A stretch of 64,000 bases of DNA. It comes from an uncultured Clostridia bacterium (GTDB taxonomy: Bacteria > Bacillota > Clostridia > TANB77 > CAG-508). Shown piece after piece: positions 17,904-25,881 of this stretch. The notes under the pieces were generated by a model. That model was not told the origin of the DNA, made no database searches, and saw only the letters and a program-made list of their open reading frames with translations. How positions within the stretch are numbered: position 1 is the stretch's first letter; each line of letters begins with the position of its first letter. The DNA is taken from assembly GCA_934149075.1 (NCBI GenBank), contig CAKPDR010000003.1, positions 62,001 through 126,000 on the forward strand, read 5' to 3'. A program made the translations under genes and the position numbers.

Positions 17904-18545
17904 TTATCCTATATTTTCTTTAATTTTATTTGCTTTTTTTCTAATTCTTTGAATTGCCGTATCAACAGACTTAACCTTCGAATTCAATCTTTTAGCAATA
18001 TCAGCATATGATTTTCCTTTTTCATATTCATGCAAAACCTGTAATTCAAAATCACTTAAATTTTCTTTTATTTTATTTTCCATACTCTTATAGTATTCTC
18101 TATCTGCAACAATATCAGAAGGATCATTCAGTATTTTTATGTCCAAAATTTCCATTTTATCCATATCTTCATTATCATCATATGCTGCTGAATTCAAAGA
18201 AATTGAAGAATTTAGCGGAATATGTTTTTGTCTATTTGAATTTTTTACTGCTGTTATTAACTGTCTTTCTATGCACATATTAGCAAAAGTTTTAAATGAG
18301 TTTTGTTTTTGTGTATCAAATGATTTTATAGCTTTATATAAACCTATCATCCCTTCCTGTATTATGTCGTCTTTTTCAGCACCTATCATAAAAAATTTAT
18401 TTGCCTTCATATTTACAATGTCATTATATCTACTAATTAAGCAATTTAATGCGGTTTGGTCATTTTTATTTACATTTTCTATTAACATTTCGTCTGTCAT
18501 TTGTGTATATTTATTTTCATTAATTGAAAACATATTTTCTTCCAT
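17904..18545 (-). CDS. sigH: RNA polymerase sigma factor SigH-like
   Basis: 213 residues, a sigma-70 family member with regions 2 and 4 and a short linker. Region 2 shows CLISRYNDIVNMKANKFF, then DDIIQEGMIGLYKAIKSFD. Region 4 shows LSDFELQVLHEYEKGKSYADIAKRL and the recognition helix. The size and region 2.2 sequence match SigH/Sigma-30, the transition-state and early sporulation factor of Firmicutes. AGGAGG is about 12 nt from ATG 18545, so an in-frame ATG at 18533 is possible but farther still. It is divergent from the gene at 18704. Confidence 0.85.
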   Translation of the reverse strand: MEENMFSINENKYTQMTDEMLIENVNKNDQTALNCLISRYNDIVNMKANKFFMIGAEKDDIIQEGMIGLYKAIKSFDTQKQNSFKTFANMCIERQLITAVKNSNRQKHIPLNSSISLNSAAYDDNEDMDKMEILDIKILNDPSDIVADREYYKSMENKIKENLSDFELQVLHEYEKGKSYADIAKRLNSKVKSVDTAIQRIRKKANKIKENIG

Positions 18546-18581
18546 TATTATGTCTTGTCCTCCTAATAAAACTATATTTGT

Positions 18582-18610
18582 ATTATATATGCAATTTATA
18601 TGTATGTCAA
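18582..18610 (-). promoter_or_regulatory. sigH promoter
   Basis: Consensus TTGACA (18605-18610), 17 bp, TATAAT (18582-18587), so vegetative sigma-A is expected to read sigH. Confidence 0.82.
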
Positions 18611-18703
18611 GGTTTTATCTAATTGATTTATTTTAACAATTTTATTTTTTTTTCATATTATATATTAATCTTGGCATGTGCCAGAAGAAAGGAAGTTTTA
18701 AAT

Positions 18704-19171
18704 ATGGAAATGAATGAAAAAAGACCTGATATGCATCCAATAGTTGATGTTGATGGTTTCATTGCTGATGGAAAGCAATTTGATTTAGATATTACTCTTG
18801 CAAATGACCGTAGAAATGTTATTTTCGGAGTTGTTCGAGACAATTTTAAAGAACCAGTTCAAGATGCTGTTGTAAAATTAGTAGAAGTTGAATTTAAATA
18901 TGGAAAAAAAGAAATAAAACCAGTTTCTCATACTTTTACTGATAAAGAAGGAGAATTCGTCTTCGGACCTCTTTGTGCTGATAAAAAATATGCTATTCAA
19001 ATTTGGAAAGATGATGTTAAACACATTAAAATATGTGTCAAAACTCGTAAAGATCTTAATTGCTTAAAAGGTATAGCTCTTGATTGTGATCATGCATGCG
19101 ATTGTGAACATGATAACTGTGACAGATGTAATGAAGATAGTAAACTTTCATTAAAACTTGGAGAGGAATAA
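18704..19171 (+). CDS. Carboxypeptidase-regulatory-like fold protein, Cys-rich tail
   Basis: 155 residues. Residues 33-110 form a prealbumin-like/CarboxypepD_reg beta-sandwich (VVRDNFKEPVQDAVVKLVEV, HTFTDKEGEFVFGPLCADKK). The C-terminus is Cys/Asp/His-rich (CDHACDCEHDNCDRC), suggesting metal binding or disulfide cross-linking. There is no signal peptide, so it is cytoplasmic or perhaps a spore-layer protein, which is inference from similar small proteins. I choose ATG 18704, which has GAAAGGAAG 8 nt upstream; an earlier frame from 18623 lies in the promoter region. It is divergent from sigH. Confidence 0.7.
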   Translation: MEMNEKRPDMHPIVDVDGFIADGKQFDLDITLANDRRNVIFGVVRDNFKEPVQDAVVKLVEVEFKYGKKEIKPVSHTFTDKEGEFVFGPLCADKKYAIQIWKDDVKHIKICVKTRKDLNCLKGIALDCDHACDCEHDNCDRCNEDSKLSLKLGEE

Positions 19172-19174
19172 TCA

Positions 19175-19212
19175 ATTAAGAGGGAGCTTAATTGTGTTCC
19201 CTCTTAATTTTT
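19175..19212 (+). terminator. Terminator shared by convergent genes
   Basis: ATTAAGAGGGA pairs with TCCCTCTTAAT (19175-19208), then TTTTC on the plus strand. It terminates the 18704 gene and probably the small minus-strand gene at 19213 too. Confidence 0.82.
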
Positions 19213-19356
19213 CTACATTATTCCTATTTTCTTAGCCAATTTTTTTCCATTCTTAGCCATCCTTTTTGTATTCATATTACTATCATTCCATATCATCATA
19301 ACACTTGTAGTTATTAGTCCACCAACAACTAAACCTTTTACAAATTTCATATACAT
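19213..19356 (-). CDS. 47-residue membrane protein
   Basis: A small frame from ATG 19356 (GGGAG 7 nt upstream) to TAG 19213. The protein has one hydrophobic helix (VKGLVVGGLITTSVMMIW) and a Lys/Asn-rich basic tail with Met. The layout resembles the tiny DUF3918/YrzQ-type proteins of Firmicutes: a membrane helix followed by a basic tail. It shares the terminator at 19175-19212 with the converging gene. Function is unknown. Confidence 0.65.
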   Translation of the reverse strand: MYMKFVKGLVVGGLITTSVMMIWNDSNMNTKRMAKNGKKLAKKIGIM

Positions 19357-19425
19357 TTATCTTCTCCCTTCTAAAATTTTAATACTTATATCTTCTAATA
19401 TATCTAATTTTTTCAATTCTAATCT

Positions 19426-19815
19426 TTATCTAATTTTAGTATTACTTTTTTTATTTAATTTATACTCTTTAAATAATGTATATATTTCATGAATAACAAT
19501 TGTTACCAAAAATATTCCAAATAACCTTCTAAGTCTTTGTACTTCAATATTAACAGAAATATTTGCTCCTATTATTGCGCCTAAGGCTCCTCCAATTGAT
19601 ACAAATATAGCCAATTTAGTATCAATATTTTTATTTTTAAAATTAACAATTATTGCTGAAATTGCTGTTGGAATAAAATATATCAAGTTTGTTGCTTGTG
19701 CTATATGTTGTTCTATTCTAATAAATGTAGTAAGTAGAAATATTAATATTGTTCCCCCACCCATTCCAATTCCACTGAATATTCCTGAAAATACTCCTAT
19801 TAATACTTGTGGCAT
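19426..19815 (-). CDS. TauE/SafE family permease, C-terminal half protein
   Basis: 129 residues with about four membrane helices. It carries the family's repeat signature GIFSGIGMGGGTILIFLLT and the polar loop before helix 2. Normal TauE/SafE proteins are about 250 residues with two such repeats; here each repeat is a separate gene (this and 19840-20187). Together they presumably make one anion exporter. AAAGGAG precedes ATG 19815, 24 nt after the partner's stop. Confidence 0.82.
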   Translation of the reverse strand: MPQVLIGVFSGIFSGIGMGGGTILIFLLTTFIRIEQHIAQATNLIYFIPTAISAIIVNFKNKNIDTKLAIFVSIGGALGAIIGANISVNIEVQRLRRLFGIFLVTIVIHEIYTLFKEYKLNKKSNTKIR

Positions 19816-19839
19816 AACTTTCTCCTTTATAATTACATA

Positions 19840-20187
19840 TTATAAAATTAACATTCTAAAAGAATAATATGCTATAAAAATTGTAAAGGCTATTTTAAGT
19901 ATATAATCTGGTACTTTTTTCAAGATTTTTGCACCTAAATACCCACCTACAATTCCTCCTATAGCACATAAAACTCCTACTTTCCATTCTATGTAATTAT
20001 TTTTATAATAAAAAATACTACTAACAATTACCATTATTAACATGCAAAACAATGATGTAGCTCTTGCTTTTTTGGGTTCTATTTTTAGCATATATATGAA
20101 TGCTGGTACAAGTATCATTCCTCCACCTGTTCCAAATAGTCCACAAATTGTTCCTGCTATTAATCCTAAAATTATTTTTTTTGCCAT
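19840..20187 (-). CDS. TauE/SafE family permease, N-terminal half protein
   Basis: 115 residues with about four membrane helices and the matching signature GTICGLFGTGGGMILVPAF. A GGGAG site precedes ATG 20187. It is first of the two tandem half-permease genes. Split TauE pairs occur in other Clostridia, so this is likely functional as a heterodimer rather than a frameshifted gene: each half has its own start and ribosome binding site. The substrate cannot be read from sequence. Confidence 0.82.
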   Translation of the reverse strand: MAKKIILGLIAGTICGLFGTGGGMILVPAFIYMLKIEPKKARATSLFCMLIMVIVSSIFYYKNNYIEWKVGVLCAIGGIVGGYLGAKILKKVPDYILKIAFTIFIAYYSFRMLIL

Positions 20188-20270
20188 TTACTATTCTCCC
20201 ATTTTACTTTTTTTATATTTTATCCAAATTAATAAATAGTATACAAACACAAAAAAGTGTTTGGAAAAAC

Positions 20271-20299
20271 TTGACTTTTAAAAAAATTAATTTTATAAT
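20271..20299 (+). promoter_or_regulatory. rarA-ruvA promoter
   Basis: TTGACT (20271-20276), 17 bp, TATAAT (20294-20299), 22 nt before the rarA start. A CAAACAC/GTGTTTG inverted repeat (20244-20263) lies just upstream. Confidence 0.8.
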
Positions 20300-20320
20300 A
20301 TGAACAAAAAGGAGACACAT

Positions 20321-21565
20321 ATGAATCAATCAGAACCATTAGCATATAGAATGAGGCCCAAAACACTAGAAGAATATGAAGGACAAGAACATGTAATTGG
20401 ACCTGGAAAAATATTATATAGAACAATCAAAGCAGATAGATTATCAAGTATAATTTTGTTCGGACCACCAGGATGTGGTAAAACATCACTTGCTAAAGTA
20501 ATAAGTGAAACAACTAAATATAAATTTTATAAAATAAATGCTGTAACTGCAGGTGTTGCTGATATAAAAAAAATAGTTGAAGAAACAAAAAATTTTATGA
20601 TGAACCCAGCAGGAAAAAGTATTTTATTTATAGATGAAATTCATAGATTTAATAAATTACAACAAGATGCATTACTTCCATTTGTAGAAAATGGCACAAT
20701 AATTTTAATTGGTGCAACAACTGAAAATCCATATTTTGAAGTTAATAAAGCTTTAATTTCAAGATCAATGGTTATTAAATTAAATTCATTAACAGAACAA
20801 AATATCTATAATATTTTGAAACGTTCTTTAACAAGTAAAGATGGACTTGGAGAATATAATATAAAAATTGAAGATACTACACTAAGAAAAATTGCTGATA
20901 TTGCAGATGGCGATGTACGAACCGCTTTAAATGGTCTTGAAATAGCTGTATTAACTACAAACATGGATCACGATGGATATATACATATAACTGATGAAGT
21001 CATAAAAAATAGTGTTCAAAATAGAAAAGCTATCTTTGATAAAAATGGAGATACACATTATGATAATATAAGCGCATTTATAAAATCAATGAGAGGCTCT
21101 GACCCTGATGCAGTATTATTTTATTTAGCTCGTGCATTAAATGGTGGTGAAGATCCTGTGTTTTTAGCAAGAAGAATTGTTATTTGTGCTTCTGAAGATG
21201 TAGGATTAGCAGACCCACAAGCACTTGTTATTGCAACGTCAGCAATGCAAGCTGTTCATATGGTAGGGATGCCTGAAGCACGTATCATACTTGCTGAAGC
21301 TGCTGTTTATGTTGCTAATTGCAAAAAATCAAACGCAACATATTTAGGTATAAATAGAGCTCTTGAAGATGTTGCAAATAAGGATACTGGTGAAATTCCT
21401 ATGCATATACGTAATGCTCCAATAGAAAAAATGAGAGAACTTGGATATAATGAAGGGTATTTGTATCCACATGATTTTCCTGGACATTGGGTTGAACAAC
21501 AATATTTGCCAGATAAAATGTTGGGAACAAAATATTATATTAAAGATGAAAATATAAAAATATAA
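20321..21565 (+). CDS. rarA: Replication-associated recombination protein A (AAA ATPase)
   Basis: MgsA/RarA/WRNIP1 family, 414 residues, acting at stalled replication forks. It has Walker A GPPGCGKTS (about 48-56), Walker B FIDEIHRFNKLQQDALLP, sensor GATTENPYFEVN and SRSMVIKL, and a C-terminal tetramerisation domain (GEIPMHIRNAP). AAGGAG lies 6 nt before ATG 20321; an upstream ATG at 20300 overlaps the promoter. Its stop overlaps a possible ATG that leads into ruvA, so the two are one transcript. Confidence 0.95.
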   Translation: MNQSEPLAYRMRPKTLEEYEGQEHVIGPGKILYRTIKADRLSSIILFGPPGCGKTSLAKVISETTKYKFYKINAVTAGVADIKKIVEETKNFMMNPAGKSILFIDEIHRFNKLQQDALLPFVENGTIILIGATTENPYFEVNKALISRSMVIKLNSLTEQNIYNILKRSLTSKDGLGEYNIKIEDTTLRKIADIADGDVRTALNGLEIAVLTTNMDHDGYIHITDEVIKNSVQNRKAIFDKNGDTHYDNISAFIKSMRGSDPDAVLFYLARALNGGEDPVFLARRIVICASEDVGLADPQALVIATSAMQAVHMVGMPEARIILAEAAVYVANCKKSNATYLGINRALEDVANKDTGEIPMHIRNAPIEKMRELGYNEGYLYPHDFPGHWVEQQYLPDKMLGTKYYIKDENIKI

Positions 21566-21591
21566 TGATTTATGAAAGGATGATTATAAAA

Positions 21592-22191
21592 ATGTTTGCA
21601 TATATAAAAGGCTCACTAGAAATGAAATCTAAAAATTATATTGTTATAGATGTTGGTGGCTTAGGATATAAAATTTTTATGTCTGAAACTGCTATAAATG
21701 AAATTGGAGAAATAGGAGAAAACATCAAAGTTTTTACTTATTATAGAGTTAGAGAAGATGATATTAGTATTTTTGGTTTTAGAACCCAAGAAGAACTTAG
21801 AATGTTTGAACTTCTTTTATCTGTTAGTGGTGTTGGTGCCAAAAGTGCTTTAGCAATGCTTTCTTGTATTGAGCCATCTGATTTTGCAATTGCTGTCATT
21901 TCTAATAATATAAAATTGCTTACTCAAATTCCCGGAATTGGTACTAAATCTGCTCAAAGGATTATTTTGGAATTAAAAGATAAATTAAAAGCAGAACAAA
22001 ATGAAGAACAAATTGAACAATCTAAACTTAAATCTGCAAAAGTTAATGAAACTGTACAAGAAGCTATCTCTGGGCTTATGGTTCTTGGATATTCTAGAAA
22101 AGATATTGAAAAAGCTTTTGAACATCTTACAGTTGAATCTTTATCTGTTGAAGATTTAATAAAAAATGGATTGATTTTATTGTCAAAATAA
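21592..22191 (+). CDS. ruvA: Holliday junction helicase subunit RuvA
   Basis: 199 residues. The OB-fold N domain begins MFAYIKGSLEM, the helix-hairpin-helix motifs are LLLSVSGVGAKSALAML and LTQIPGIGTKSAQRIILEL, and the C-terminal domain III (EAISGLMVLGYSRKDIEKAF) contacts RuvB. ATG 21592 has AAAGGATG 9 nt upstream and gives the family's usual N-terminus. ruvB does not follow; a minus-strand gene does. Confidence 0.95.
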   Translation: MFAYIKGSLEMKSKNYIVIDVGGLGYKIFMSETAINEIGEIGENIKVFTYYRVREDDISIFGFRTQEELRMFELLLSVSGVGAKSALAMLSCIEPSDFAIAVISNNIKLLTQIPGIGTKSAQRIILELKDKLKAEQNEEQIEQSKLKSAKVNETVQEAISGLMVLGYSRKDIEKAFEHLTVESLSVEDLIKNGLILLSK

Positions 22192-22205
22192 ATATTTTTT
22201 GTATA

Positions 22206-22242
22206 AGTAGAGAAAGAGGCGTGATTTAAAAATCCCGCCTCT
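22206..22242 (-). terminator. Terminator between ruvA and the 22249-22611 gene
   Basis: AGAGGCG pairs with CGCCTCT (22215-22242), with further inner pairing GATTT/AAATC. The minus-strand tail is CTTTCTCTACTT. It serves the minus-strand gene and could also stop ruvA transcripts. Confidence 0.6.
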
Positions 22243-22248
22243 AAACGT

Positions 22249-22611
22249 TTACCAAAGATACTTTTCTTGTAGTTCTTTTATTTTTTTGCAAAACTCCTTT
22301 TCATCTTTATATCTTTCTCTTTCATATTCCTCGTCAAAGTTAATTGTAATATAGTTAATTATTTTATTTACAACTTTATGTACTTTTTTTCCAATATAAA
22401 TTGGAGAAATAAGATACATTCCGTATACTACGCCAATAAAGGCTTCAAAATACAGTAACAAGACTATTACAGTAGCAATACCATCATTAGGAAACCACTG
22501 ACTCCAGTTTATTCCAATATGACCACAAGTTACGCCAATAGCAATAACAATTATTGCAAAAATTGTCCGTGCTATAGATGCCAAAAACCTCTTTGAGAAA
22601 CTTCTTTTCAT
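22249..22611 (-). CDS. Orphan membrane protein, two helices
   Basis: Unrecognised 120-residue protein. Two membrane helices (about 14-31 and 46-66) separate GHIGINWSQWFPNDG from a long Lys/Glu-rich cytoplasmic tail (DEEYERERYKDEKEF). GAGAGGAAAGG precedes ATG 22611. It is monocistronic, with its own promoter and a CACGA/TCGTG leader hairpin, resembling the other orphan genes at 5497, 9445 and 43034 in layout. Function is unknown. Confidence 0.6.
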   Translation of the reverse strand: MKRSFSKRFLASIARTIFAIIVIAIGVTCGHIGINWSQWFPNDGIATVIVLLLYFEAFIGVVYGMYLISPIYIGKKVHKVVNKIINYITINFDEEYERERYKDEKEFCKKIKELQEKYLW

Positions 22612-22680
22612 AACGCCTTTCCTCTCTTTCTTTTAGTCACGATATCTCGTGTCAACATCTACTAGTTTCTATATTATAAT

Positions 22681-22709
22681 AGTATACTATACTTTTGAAA
22701 TTTATGCAA
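22681..22709 (-). promoter_or_regulatory. Promoter of the 22249-22611 gene
   Basis: TTGCAT (22704-22709), 17 bp, TATACT (22681-22686). Confidence 0.65.
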
Positions 22710-22723
22710 CGTTTATGTGAACT

Positions 22724-23320
22724 TTATCTTATATATTCTTTACTTTCTGAATATGGAATGTCCTCTTTCGAAAAATTCCAAGGTTCATCAGACGTTAATT
22801 TTCTCCATAATGATGCATATGGTTCTAATGTGAACTCTTTAGTTAAACTATCTAAATCTATTTTAGGTAAAACGTCTAATGGATTAATTGTATATGCTAA
22901 TCCTGTTTCTTCTGTATTTTCTTTTCTAATTTCTATATGAAGATGTGGAACTCTTGATCCTCCACTTGAACCTGTTTTTCCTATTATAGTTTCAGTTGTA
23001 ACCTTGTCACCTTGCTTTACTAAAATCTCTCTTAAATGTCCATAAACAACTCTTCTTCCATCATCATTTAAAATTTCTACTTTATTTCCATACCCATCAT
23101 TAAACGCATCAAAACCTTCTGTTGTAGTTCCATCAAATTCAGCAAGCAATACTGTCCCAGACATTATAGGATGTACTTCTGTTTCAATATCTGCTGTAAT
23201 ATCAAATCCAGAATGAGCTCTTTCCTTAAATAATACATAATGATTTTTTCTAATTCCGTATTTATCATGTTCTGCTACTTTATATTTAGGTGTTATTGGC
23301 CATATATATTTACTCTCCAT
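22724..23320 (-). CDS. M23-family metallopeptidase domain protein without signal peptide
   Basis: 198 residues with a complete LytM core: HSGFDI supplies the first His and Asp ligands, VYGHL the middle His and HLHIEI the last. M23 enzymes cut Gly- or D-amino-acid peptide bonds in peptidoglycan. Here the protein starts MESKYIWPITPKYK with no hydrophobic leader, so export is not obvious. AAAGGAATG precedes ATG 23320, 17 nt after the stop of the 433-residue gene, and the two are probably cotranscribed. Confidence 0.82.
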   Translation of the reverse strand: MESKYIWPITPKYKVAEHDKYGIRKNHYVLFKERAHSGFDITADIETEVHPIMSGTVLLAEFDGTTTEGFDAFNDGYGNKVEILNDDGRRVVYGHLREILVKQGDKVTTETIIGKTGSSGGSRVPHLHIEIRKENTEETGLAYTINPLDVLPKIDLDSLTKEFTLEPYASLWRKLTSDEPWNFSKEDIPYSESKEYIR

Positions 23321-23337
23321 AATTAATTACATTCCTT

Positions 23338-24639
23338 TCAGTTTTTTTCTTCACTTTTATCTTTTGATATTTCTTGTATTTGTTCTTTCAATCTTTTTAT
23401 TTTTCTTAATTTACTATTTATAAATTTTACATTTATTCCATTGAATTTTTTATCTACTGTCTTTGCCTTTTTTAATCTATTATGCTCATCTTCCTCATAT
23501 TTCAATTGTTCTTCTAAAACTCTCTTCTTAGTATTATTTGAAATATGTTTATTATTAGGATTATATCCATATAATACAGCTAATTTATCTGACATGGAAA
23601 CTAAATATTCCATTGCCTGTTCTCTTGGTATTTTAGCAATATGTACCTCTCTATCTCTTCCTTTTCTACGATTCACATACAAACTATCTTTTAATCCAAA
23701 AAATTCGGATACATATTTTGAAGATAAGTTATCTCTATGTAAAGTTGAACATAAAAAAATCTCTGAATTTTCTGGGTTCTGGAAATGTTTTTCTATGTGC
23801 TTTTTTATTCCTTCATATACAATTATTCTTGCTAAACCTGAATTCCTGTCTCTAGGTAAAGTTATATATGTATCTAATTCTACTGCATTATTTGTATTTG
23901 CTAAATAATATTTTTCAGTTTCAAATTCAGGTTTTTCATATATTTTTAATTTACTATTTTTTAATATTTCTTCATATTCAGCTTGCTTGAAACTTTCATA
24001 TTCTTGTGTTCTTTCATTTAGCTCGCTTATTTGTTTTCCAAACTCCTTTGAAATTTCCTCCGCATTTGTCCAATAAAACTGTTCATATTTTTTTTGAATA
24101 TTTGAATTATAATTTTTCATAATATATTGTGACATATATTGATTGATTTTTTCTCTTAGTTCACTTTTTTCATGAAAGTCATTCTCTTTCAATTCTGCTT
24201 CAAGCCATTTTTTTACTCCTACTTTTTCTGGATTTTCTGCTAACAATCTATCTTTTGCATATTTAAATGCTTGCAATTTTGTATTGTACATTTCAAGCAT
24301 ATCTTTTTTATATGCTTGTTCACTTTTGTATTGTGATTTTACATACTGCCTATACTGTTCTCCATATTTAAAGTATTTTGTTATATCATTGTATGTAAAT
24401 GGCTTTTGTCCTTGTGTAATATATGTAGTTGCTTCTACCTTGCCATTTTCATTTACTGCAACAATTACACTATTTTCATCTGAATGAACATATTCTGATA
24501 TATCTTCTTTTCCAGTTGCAAATAATTGCCCCTCTCTTCCTTCTTTTTTCATTGTTTCTAATGTTATCTGCTCTAATTCAACAATTTGGTCTAAGTATTG
24601 TTCTTCATTTTCTTTTGTAAGTTCTATTACTTTCACCAT
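23338..24639 (-). CDS. Hypothetical protein, possible GNAT-like fold
   Basis: 433 residues, charged and mostly helical. The N-terminal stretch (VIELTKENEEQYLDQIVELE, then VIVAVNENGKVEATTYITQG) and a later segment (ARIIVYEGIKKHIEKHF, FFGLKDSLYVNRRKGRDRE) have the strand-helix pattern of GNAT acetyltransferases, interrupted by a long helical insert (about 100-250). This is a weak inference. The C-terminus is a Lys/Glu coiled coil. ATG 24639 has GAGGGTG 5 nt upstream; a longer frame from 24708 runs into the promoter. Function is unknown. Confidence 0.6.
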   Translation of the reverse strand: MVKVIELTKENEEQYLDQIVELEQITLETMKKEGREGQLFATGKEDISEYVHSDENSVIVAVNENGKVEATTYITQGQKPFTYNDITKYFKYGEQYRQYVKSQYKSEQAYKKDMLEMYNTKLQAFKYAKDRLLAENPEKVGVKKWLEAELKENDFHEKSELREKINQYMSQYIMKNYNSNIQKKYEQFYWTNAEEISKEFGKQISELNERTQEYESFKQAEYEEILKNSKLKIYEKPEFETEKYYLANTNNAVELDTYITLPRDRNSGLARIIVYEGIKKHIEKHFQNPENSEIFLCSTLHRDNLSSKYVSEFFGLKDSLYVNRRKGRDREVHIAKIPREQAMEYLVSMSDKLAVLYGYNPNNKHISNNTKKRVLEEQLKYEEDEHNRLKKAKTVDKKFNGINVKFINSKLRKIKRLKEQIQEISKDKSEEKN

Positions 24640-24698
24640 TTTTTCACCCTCTTTAGGTATTAATATGTTGTCAAATATAATTATATTCGACTGTGCAA

Positions 24699-24727
24699 AT
24701 TCTAACACATTTAAACCATTTTGTCAA
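24699..24727 (-). promoter_or_regulatory. Promoter of the 23338-24639 gene
   Basis: TTGACA (24722-24727), 17 bp, TAGAAT (24699-24704). The TTGACA begins in the T-run of the preceding terminator. Confidence 0.72.
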
Positions 24728-24751
24728 AAAAATAGATGCCTTCGCACCTAT
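24722..24751 (-). terminator. Terminator of the OapA-like gene
   Basis: ATAGGTGC pairs with GCATCTAT across a GAAG tetraloop-like turn (24732-24751, one G-T pair). It is followed on the minus strand by TTTTTTT running straight into the next -35 box. Confidence 0.75.
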
Positions 24752-25278
24752 TTATATACTTTGTTTAATATAATTCCAACAAAATGTACTATTTGTGTTG
24801 ATTCTTTATTTGCAAGTTCTTTTCCTAGCGCTTTTCCACCAACCGTTATTGATGCTACTATTGCACTAATAATAAATTGTAAATTTGCACCCGTTTTTTC
24901 TGTTATTTTTGCTGATATCATTGCACTTATTGCACCACTTAATACTCCACAAACATCTCCAATAACATCTGCACATATATTAGCCACTCTAGTTGAATTT
25001 TTTATCAATTTGATTGATACCTTAGCTCCATCTACTTTTTTAGTTGCTTTTGCATGAAATTCATGTTCTTTTGCAACTGTAACTGCTACTCCAACTATAT
25101 CAAATACTATACCCACAGCAATTACAGCTATCAATATAATTATTGATGATACTAAATTTAAATTAGATACCCCATATGTTGATATATAAGAAAAACATAT
25201 AGATAATGCAAATGTTATTATAAATACTTCTACAAACCATGTGATTTTCGAGTGTTCTTTTTCTTTATTTTTGCTCAT
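24748..25278 (-). CDS. oapA: OLE-associated membrane protein, OapA-like
   Basis: 176-residue protein with about four membrane helices (roughly 14-33, 42-64, 100-120, 128-148) and many Lys/Glu/Asp in the loops. OapA, the partner of OLE RNA, is a roughly 180-residue four-helix protein coded directly downstream of the RNA. The last helix and GGKALGKELA recall the DUF21/CNNM transporter fold proposed for OapA. It starts about 50 nt after the large RNA-like block at 25330-25875, on the same strand. The assignment rests on size, topology and position; the fold resemblance is by eye. The AGGAG site is rather distant from ATG 25278. Confidence 0.68.
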   Translation of the reverse strand: MSKNKEKEHSKITWFVEVFIITFALSICFSYISTYGVSNLNLVSSIIILIAVIAVGIVFDIVGVAVTVAKEHEFHAKATKKVDGAKVSIKLIKNSTRVANICADVIGDVCGVLSGAISAMISAKITEKTGANLQFIISAIVASITVGGKALGKELANKESTQIVHFVGIILNKVYK

Positions 25279-25329
25279 TTATTGCTTTCTTCTCCTTATT
25301 TAAAAAGTTACCTTTGGTCTCTCTCATTT

Positions 25330-25875
25330 TTTATTTTATCAAGATGGTAAAACCTGAGTAAATTTTACGGTTTAGGTCTAGTTGAATTTCTCTATCCTTT
25401 ACTATATATTACTACATAGCTGTTTCCATTTAAAAGAACATCTACATATTGCAGTAGACACTAGATCGCCACTTAAATCCGTACCTTAATCCTCAGATTT
25501 CTATGCCTCTTTTTTAAAGCAAACATTCTAGAAGTTTTCCTTAACATACTACGTTTTATTGCTAGTCTTTTTTGCAAATGCAATTTCATAATTAAGTTAA
25601 CAAATTAATCCCAATACATTCACTCAAGACAGGCTACTCTATGTATTTCGTGTCTTGGCACTCACCATAGGTTTTACTTAAATTATAAATTTAAGTCTCA
25701 ACGAAACAAGGGAATCCTGCATATGCCATTATGCCATACCCTGGTTCCTATCTACCCTACTCACACACAAAACTGGCATTTCGCGCACAAACAAGGAGCT
25801 TCATCGGTATGCCCTTTAGTGGATTTTTAGCCCCACCCTCGCAATTACTAGTACGACTAGAATAATGCACCATCG
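25330..25875 (-). ncRNA. ole: Probable OLE RNA (ornate, large, extremophilic)
   Basis: A 550-nt stretch with no reading frame but clearly higher GC than other gaps and many GNRA-like and purine-rich motifs. It lies between a sigma-A promoter (25882-25909) and the OapA-like gene. The length (about 600 nt for OLE), the single promoter and the adjacent four-helix membrane protein match the OLE/OapA ribonucleoprotein locus known from extremophilic and anaerobic Firmicutes. There the complex binds the membrane and is needed for tolerance to cold, alcohols and excess Mg2+. The ends are approximate. I identified it by context and size, without a covariance search. Confidence 0.68.
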
Positions 25876-25881
25876 TTTTTT

